From positions 841,085-905,084 of the forward strand of contig JANPYM010000005.1 of assembly GCA_025890175.1 (NCBI GenBank): 64,000 nucleotides of DNA. The letters are read 5' to 3'. Of the stretch, positions 59,386-64,000 are shown piece after piece (position 1 is the first letter of the stretch; the number at the start of each line of letters is the position of its first letter). The translations under genes and the position numbers were made by a program. This DNA comes from Ciborinia camelliae (lineage: Eukaryota > Ascomycota > Leotiomycetes > Helotiales > Sclerotiniaceae). A model generated the notes under the pieces. It saw only the letters and a program-made list of their open reading frames with translations. It did not search any database and had not been told where the DNA came from.

Positions 59386-59691
59386 TCATTCTTCATCTTT
59401 CGCTTCGCAGACGAAGTAGGTGACAAGCCTCTGGACCGAGTTTTTCATCTTCTTATAGGTTCTCTGAATTCTAACGCAGAAGCCTCCACTTGAAGCTTGT
59501 TCCTCGTTCGATGCGTGCAGCGTCGCTTCCTCAAATTGCCGAGCGAGCGCTGTCCATACTGGATCGTTTTCGACTTTCATGTATCGAATGGTATGGGCGT
59601 CCCACTCCTGCAAGTTAGCTGTGAAGCTTTTCAAGATGTATTGGAGAGTGCTCCCATCGGACGGTTTGGGTTCGACGCGACGCCACGCCAT
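59386..59691 (-). CDS. Short hypothetical protein
   Basis: A 101-codon frame with an ATG start. Composition looks natural (MAWRRVEPKPSDGSTLQYIL, WTALARQFEEATLHASNEEQ, FCVRIQRTYKKMKNSVQRLV) with mixed charged and aromatic residues and no repeats, which separates it from the repeat-made ORFs nearby. No domain recognised and no splice partner found. It could be a real small gene or a relic. Confidence 0.35.
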   Translation of the reverse strand: MAWRRVEPKPSDGSTLQYILKSFTANLQEWDAHTIRYMKVENDPVWTALARQFEEATLHASNEEQASSGGFCVRIQRTYKKMKNSVQRLVTYFVCEAKDEE

Positions 59692-60593
59692 TGCTCATAG
59701 CTCATAGAACTTTGCAAAGCCATTCGCTCTTCTCTTTCTTTCCACCGGTCCTCGGTATCGTTCTTCATACTTCATATTGTTGATGCACCCACCGACCGAC
59801 CGGTGACTTTGCGGTGCCAGACTTGAAAGACACACATGAGGTTCTCGAATTGATTGTTGATATTATGATTGTCTATCGAGCGAGTGTATGTAGAACTATT
59901 TTATATCCACAGAATTGAAGACCATAACATAGGGAGCCATCGCAACCAAGGTGCCAGCAATCACGCGAGCTTCCAGACCGAATAACTCATCATTGATGCT
60001 CCATCCCAACTATCAATCACGTGAGCAGCGTTCCTCGAAGCAGAAGAGGGGGACGGGGATACTCAACCATACCATGCAAAACGATAATGGTAGAAAGAAT
60101 ATGCCGACGAAGGTCAGCAGCTTGACATTCTGCCCCACTCGAGTTGAGGCTCGACGTTCCACCCCCCCGCCAGCGTTGAACATCTGCAATGGAGAACATC
60201 TGCAATGGAGAACATCTGCAATGGAGAACATCTGCAATGGAGAACATCATGAGCATTAGCATGGCAATATGAAATAGATGACGGCGCCTATTCACCTCCA
60301 CCAACACCGAAGTCGAGTGTTTCTTGTCTTTTTTCCAATAGCCTGATGGCTACACCAAGTAGTTAGTTCTATGAGCTCGGACCGTACCTATATCCTCGCA
60401 ATGATAACCGAGTTGCGTTCCTTACCTAGGTATTTTGCACCAAGAACCCATGAATCCAATCCCCAAGGATCTTATAAATTATAAATCTCTTTGATCCTCG
60501 CTGATATACTAACATGCAACAACTTAAACATACAACAACTTAACATACAACAACTTAAACATCAAGATGGTCCAAACAAAAAACCCTTTGAGA
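59692..60593. other. Spacer with a 16-bp tandem repeat
   Basis: Contains the repeat at 60181-60244; ORFs across it are repeat-driven. No gene recognised. Confidence 0.5.
60181..60244. repeat. Four perfect copies of a 16-bp unit
   Basis: Unit catctgcaatggagaa, four head-to-tail copies without spacers, plus a partial copy. It is a minisatellite, not a CRISPR array. Confidence 0.97.
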
Positions 60594-60776
60594 TCATGAG
60601 AATGTCTCGTCGTCGACGAGAAGATGATCGTGGGACTCTGCGTCTCGAAAGGCCATTTTCTCGCCAATGAGCCCGTCAAAATATTCCATTATCTTTCTCC
60701 ACGCAATCGTCACCTCCATGATCGTCTTCCGTGCAAAATGGGTGAATAATATCACGAGCATGTCCTCGTTCGTCAT
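60594..60776 (-). CDS. Very short hypothetical ORF
   Basis: 60 codons from the ATG at 60776 (the open frame starts earlier without ATG). Sequence is varied (MTNEDMLVILFTHFARKTIM, WRKIMEYFDGLIGEKMAF), and no domain was recognised. It might be an exon of an unrecognised gene together with 59386-59691; no splice model was found. Confidence 0.2.
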   Translation of the reverse strand: MTNEDMLVILFTHFARKTIMEVTIAWRKIMEYFDGLIGEKMAFRDAESHDHLLVDDETFS

Positions 60777-60797
60777 TCTATCTGTTGGATAAATCAC

Positions 60798-61440
60798 GTG
60801 CCTACGGCACGCAAGCGCATGCTAGCGCCGCACACTTACACTTATACTTTCACTTCCCATCCATACCTAACCAACCCACCCCCTTCATTTTACCGATATT
60901 CTTTAATATACATCATCGTATCACATTACATTACAACACATTACAATACAACACAACAAGAAAAAAAAACATCATAATAAACCACCATAGGTATCTAGGT
61001 ATCTTCATTAAGATGATAAACCTAAGTAATATTACATAAGAAAACGATATTCCTACTAAAGATTATAGTCGAAAAAGTCCCGTCCATCACATCATCATCA
61101 TCATCATCATGATTCATCATCCCTTTGAATATCATTATTGCCATCGCCCATCAATTGCTTTCATTCCATCACCTCACCCACTAAAATTCTGTGGTATATT
61201 TGAAAAGTACCAAATTAATCGGCAATCAGAAAATAAATAGAACGATCAGGTATCAAAATGAAGCTCATGCAAATAAGCAAAAAAACAAATGAAAATCTCC
61301 TCCATTACATCATTGAGTTACGTGTTTTTTTCACCCACCAACCCCAAATATGCAAGTGGTATCCGCGGTAGTGGTATCTTATGAAGAAAAATCCCATTCC
61401 GGAAAACATATGAAAAATGGAGAGCGTGTTGAATAAGTGA
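60798..61440. other. 3' spacer of the HAM1-domain gene
   Basis: AT-rich, with ACATTACA-type words near 60920-60955 and CAT repeats at 61090-61110. No gene seen. Confidence 0.5.
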
Positions 61441-64000
61441 TTAAAGCCTCCCTTGATAGGCTGGGTTGCTTCCGGTTTGAGCGTGTACTCCGTTAGAGGC
61501 GACGTTATTTTGATGCAAAGAGCCATCGTTAGTAGCACCGTTACTACCCAGAGGACCAGTACCAGTAGTGGTAGGATGTGAACCAGCGTTGCCGAAAGCC
61601 TGGTCAACTTGTTCATGAAAACCTTCCTGGGCATAAACTTGCTGGCCAGATGAACCGCCGAGATTTTGTGGACCTTTAACACCACTTTGAGTAACGGAGT
61701 GTGGCTTTTTCTCGATCTGCTTTGCAGGTGAAATACCGATGGATTTATCGGCCTGCCCAAAGCTGAAGAGTGTCGATCTCCACTGGTCACCAGTAGTAGC
61801 AAGATTCCTAATTTCGGTTACCTTGGATGAAAATCCACCAGGCAAGTTGATGTCAGGGAACATTGAATCTTCCATTGTCATGACCATCTTGAACTCTTTG
61901 TCTTGCACAGCCTGTTGAGCCTCTTTGGCCTTGACTTTGCCCTTGGTGAGTTCTCGTTGGATAGCAGAAACATAGTTGCGATAGATGTTAGGAGCATTCT
62001 CTGGTTTATCCAACGCCTCCTTCTGAGCTCGGTCAGCATCAACCTTGACCTTGTATGCGAAAGCATCGGCCTCTTCAAACTTTTGCTTGATAGCTGCCCC
62101 GACAGCCTTTCCGATGGCCTTTGTAAGAGGTTTGACGAGAAGAGATTTCCCAAGAGTCAATAAAGTCTTGTGCTTCGATTGCTTGAACTTAAGCTTGAAG
62201 TGTTTGAATTTAACATCGACACTGTCAACCTTGAAGAAGTTTTGTCTATCTTTTTTCTCGGCAGTGGATAACTTCATCTTAAAACTGAGCCCAGTGCCAC
62301 CGAGGAAGATATCAATGATACCCTGGTCGTGTTTGATGGGTCCACTGTGTGTATGAAAATAGTAGGAGACATCTTTCAAGTCCATCTGAACTCCTACAAC
62401 ATTGATGGTAAATGATCCTCTCTTCCTACTTTGAAGGCCCTCGCGGCCAAAGCGGATATTGCTTTCTATTTACTCGATCAGTCATCATTCAAAGAAACAA
62501 GAGGGAGATAACACATACCATGCTCAATGTCGACCAGGTTTGGCATGAGGTTGTTAGTCTCAATAACTAAATTCTCAATAGCGACTTCGATCTTAGGATC
62601 TCTATATTCGAGTCTGGGGATTGGCATATATTCAATCTTCAAGGTTGCAGGAATGATGACATTGATCAGATCCTCTAGGAAGTGTTTCTTGAATGCTCCA
62701 TTGCCCAAATCGTTGAACAACTTTTGGCAGGTATCTGCAAATCGCTTGTTCTGTGCATCATTATCAAATTCATTTGCCAAGAATTTGATTTCATCAACGA
62801 TGCGATCAGTATGGGATCTGTAGCGGTCTCTAAAAAGGAAGGTACCCCTGTCATAAAGATTATTCCAACGCTTGGTGGAGTCATCTTCCATGATGTAACC
62901 TTGCTTCTTGAGACATTCACGAACGAAGGTGTTCATATCCTTGAACCAATTCTTCAACTCTGGATCTCTATCGGCATCTCGGTAAATGTTATTGATAGAT
63001 TCGGTAAAGTCATCAGTTGATGTGTAGTTTGCAAAACGTTCAAGAAGTGTCTGCATCATGTTAGCCTAAAGTCTACCTTTTAAACCTTCCATGGGGCTAC
63101 ACACCTTCAAATCTATCTCTGCAGCTTTCAGAGAGTCATTAGCACGTGCATCCTTGAGGGCCCCTGATCCTTGTGAACCAATGTGCTGTGCGTGTCCCCC
63201 ATACTGCTCTGCCAAGTCGAGAAGAGTATCGATAGCTTGCTTATCTGCCAATAGTTAGTTCTGAATTTTGGTAGGAAGCTCCTTACAAACTCACAGTCCG
63301 AATGACCTTGAATCTCCACAACCATCTTCTTAAGTCTGTAGATAAGTTGCTCGCGACGCTCCTCTGGCATCTTTCCGCGGAGGTAGTTCTTAGTTCTTTC
63401 CCTGGTCTCACGACCTCGTTGCTTTGTATCCTCAGGGATATTCTCAGAAGCACGTTGCTTCAAAGTGTCAACGCCGGCTTGAGCACCAGCTTGGCTATCA
63501 ACTCCAGAGGCAGTGTTATATTGTTGATCACGACCAGCTAATTGAGCGGTATCTGCTGGATCACGAGAGCCACTTGGGTGGGCATTTTGGCTGGCATTGC
63601 CAGCAGCATCTCTAACGTCATCTCCGTCGACAGGCGCATTCTTCTTGAATGTCTTCTTCATCTGACTTTTGATATTACCGGATGACATATCTGGACTATC
63701 ATGCCAAACATTATCATCCGCGGGACGATCAACTTGCTTCAATTGATCTTCAGAAGGTTTAAGCTTGCTGGCAGCATTTGTGGCAGCATCACCGGCGATA
63801 TCACGTAAGAGCACGATAGCATCGTTCACTAGTTCATAGATTAGTATGTGATACGAATTTCACAAAACACATTGTTTTAACTCACAAAGCTTGCGGAACT
63901 CTCCATTGGTAATGATGAGTTGACCAAGCGTCTTGAAACCCTCCTTTGCCCGCAAGGCATCTTGTTGAGTGGTTTCTTGATCAACCGGAGCTCCTGGAAC
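61441..64000 (-). CDS. HAM1 N/C-domain (DUF4449) protein, N terminus outside window
   Basis: Predicted exons 64000-63886 (partial), 63828-63295, 63244-63105, 63050-62519 and 62465-61441; about 781 residues in the window, reading in frame from the last base. The order of sequence matches the fungal HAM1 N-terminal and C-terminal (former DUF4449) domains, which resemble BPI-like lipid-binding folds. The N part has LRAKEGFKTLGQLIITNGEF and IVLLRDIAGDAATNAA; a Gln/Asp/Ala-rich linker (ASQNAHPSGSRDPADTAQL) follows; then YKQAIDTLLDLAEQYGGHAQ, WFKDMNTFVRECLKKQG, YDRGTFLFRDRYRSHTD and VGVQMDLKDVSYYFHTHSG. The C-terminal 100 residues are Gly/Ser/Asn-rich. In Neurospora, ham genes act in hyphal fusion, but domain identity alone does not prove that role. 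No membrane helix was seen in the visible part. Confidence 0.83.

Noticed and set aside
60181..60244. Regular direct repeats that might suggest a CRISPR array
   Set aside because: Units are directly head-to-tail without unique spacers, and the DNA is eukaryotic.

Overview
This 64 kb window is nuclear DNA of a filamentous ascomycete. Genes carry short introns of about 45-70 bp with GTRNGT-type donors, CTRAC-like branch sites and YAG acceptors, several genes belong to fungal-only families, and both tRNA genes have introns. The gene families, the wide microsatellite-rich spacers and the endless CCTAGGTAGGTA-type motifs suggest a leotiomycete close to Botrytis/Sclerotinia (Sclerotiniaceae). That placement is inference, not something measured here. 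No plasmid, phage, CRISPR array or intact transposon is visible.

Layout, left to right. 0-2.2 kb: 3' part of a gene for a protein with three ZZ-type zinc fingers and an SH3-like tail (+). 2.57-3.8 kb: decayed GNAT acetyltransferase (-), running into a 10-N gap. 3.8-8.3 kb: gene-free, repeat-rich. 8.3-9.65 kb: LaeA/UMTA-like methyltransferase (-). 9.65-12.7 kb: microsatellite-rich spacer. 12.7-14.1 kb: nucleotide-sugar 4,6-dehydratase (-). 17.1-18.6 kb: SLC35/TPT-type transporter (+). 18.6-23.2 kb: gene-free, second 10-N gap. 23.2-24.5 kb: FAD-monooxygenase pseudogene (+). 26.5-33.4 kb: three membrane-anchored DUF5672 glycosyltransferase-like paralogues. 34.5-36.6 kb: a tandem pair of related unknown genes, the first apparently frameshifted, the second ending in a CaaX box. 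37.4-38.2 kb: small unknown gene with an in-frame stop and a 12-bp minisatellite upstream. 38.6-39.7 kb: quinone oxidoreductase (-). 40.5-41.9 kb: bestrophin-family channel (-). 42.5-43.0 kb: TOM22 (-). 43.5-45.4 kb: SAP-like nuclear protein (+). 47.0-50.8 kb: 1220-residue ADF-H protein (+). 52.6 and 53.8 kb: tRNA-Arg(ACG) and tRNA-Phe(GAA), each with an intron. 54.5-56.0 kb: DUF1264/OBAP protein (-). 56.6-58.1 kb: glyoxalase II with two in-frame starts (-). 61.4-64 kb: HAM1 N/C-domain protein (-), running off the window.

Most genes look like unrelated housekeeping or accessory functions; there is no operon-like logic and no complete secondary-metabolite cluster. Functional links that can be argued are the nucleotide-sugar dehydratase and the sugar-nucleotide/triose-phosphate type transporter (divergent neighbours 3 kb apart), and the DUF5672 group, which lies within 7 kb and shares a type II membrane layout. 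The window also records gene decay: at least two clear pseudogenes and two further probable ones, plus many tandem repeats confined to spacers. Splice models below were built by eye from frame, splice signals and family continuity; all exon coordinates are predictions.
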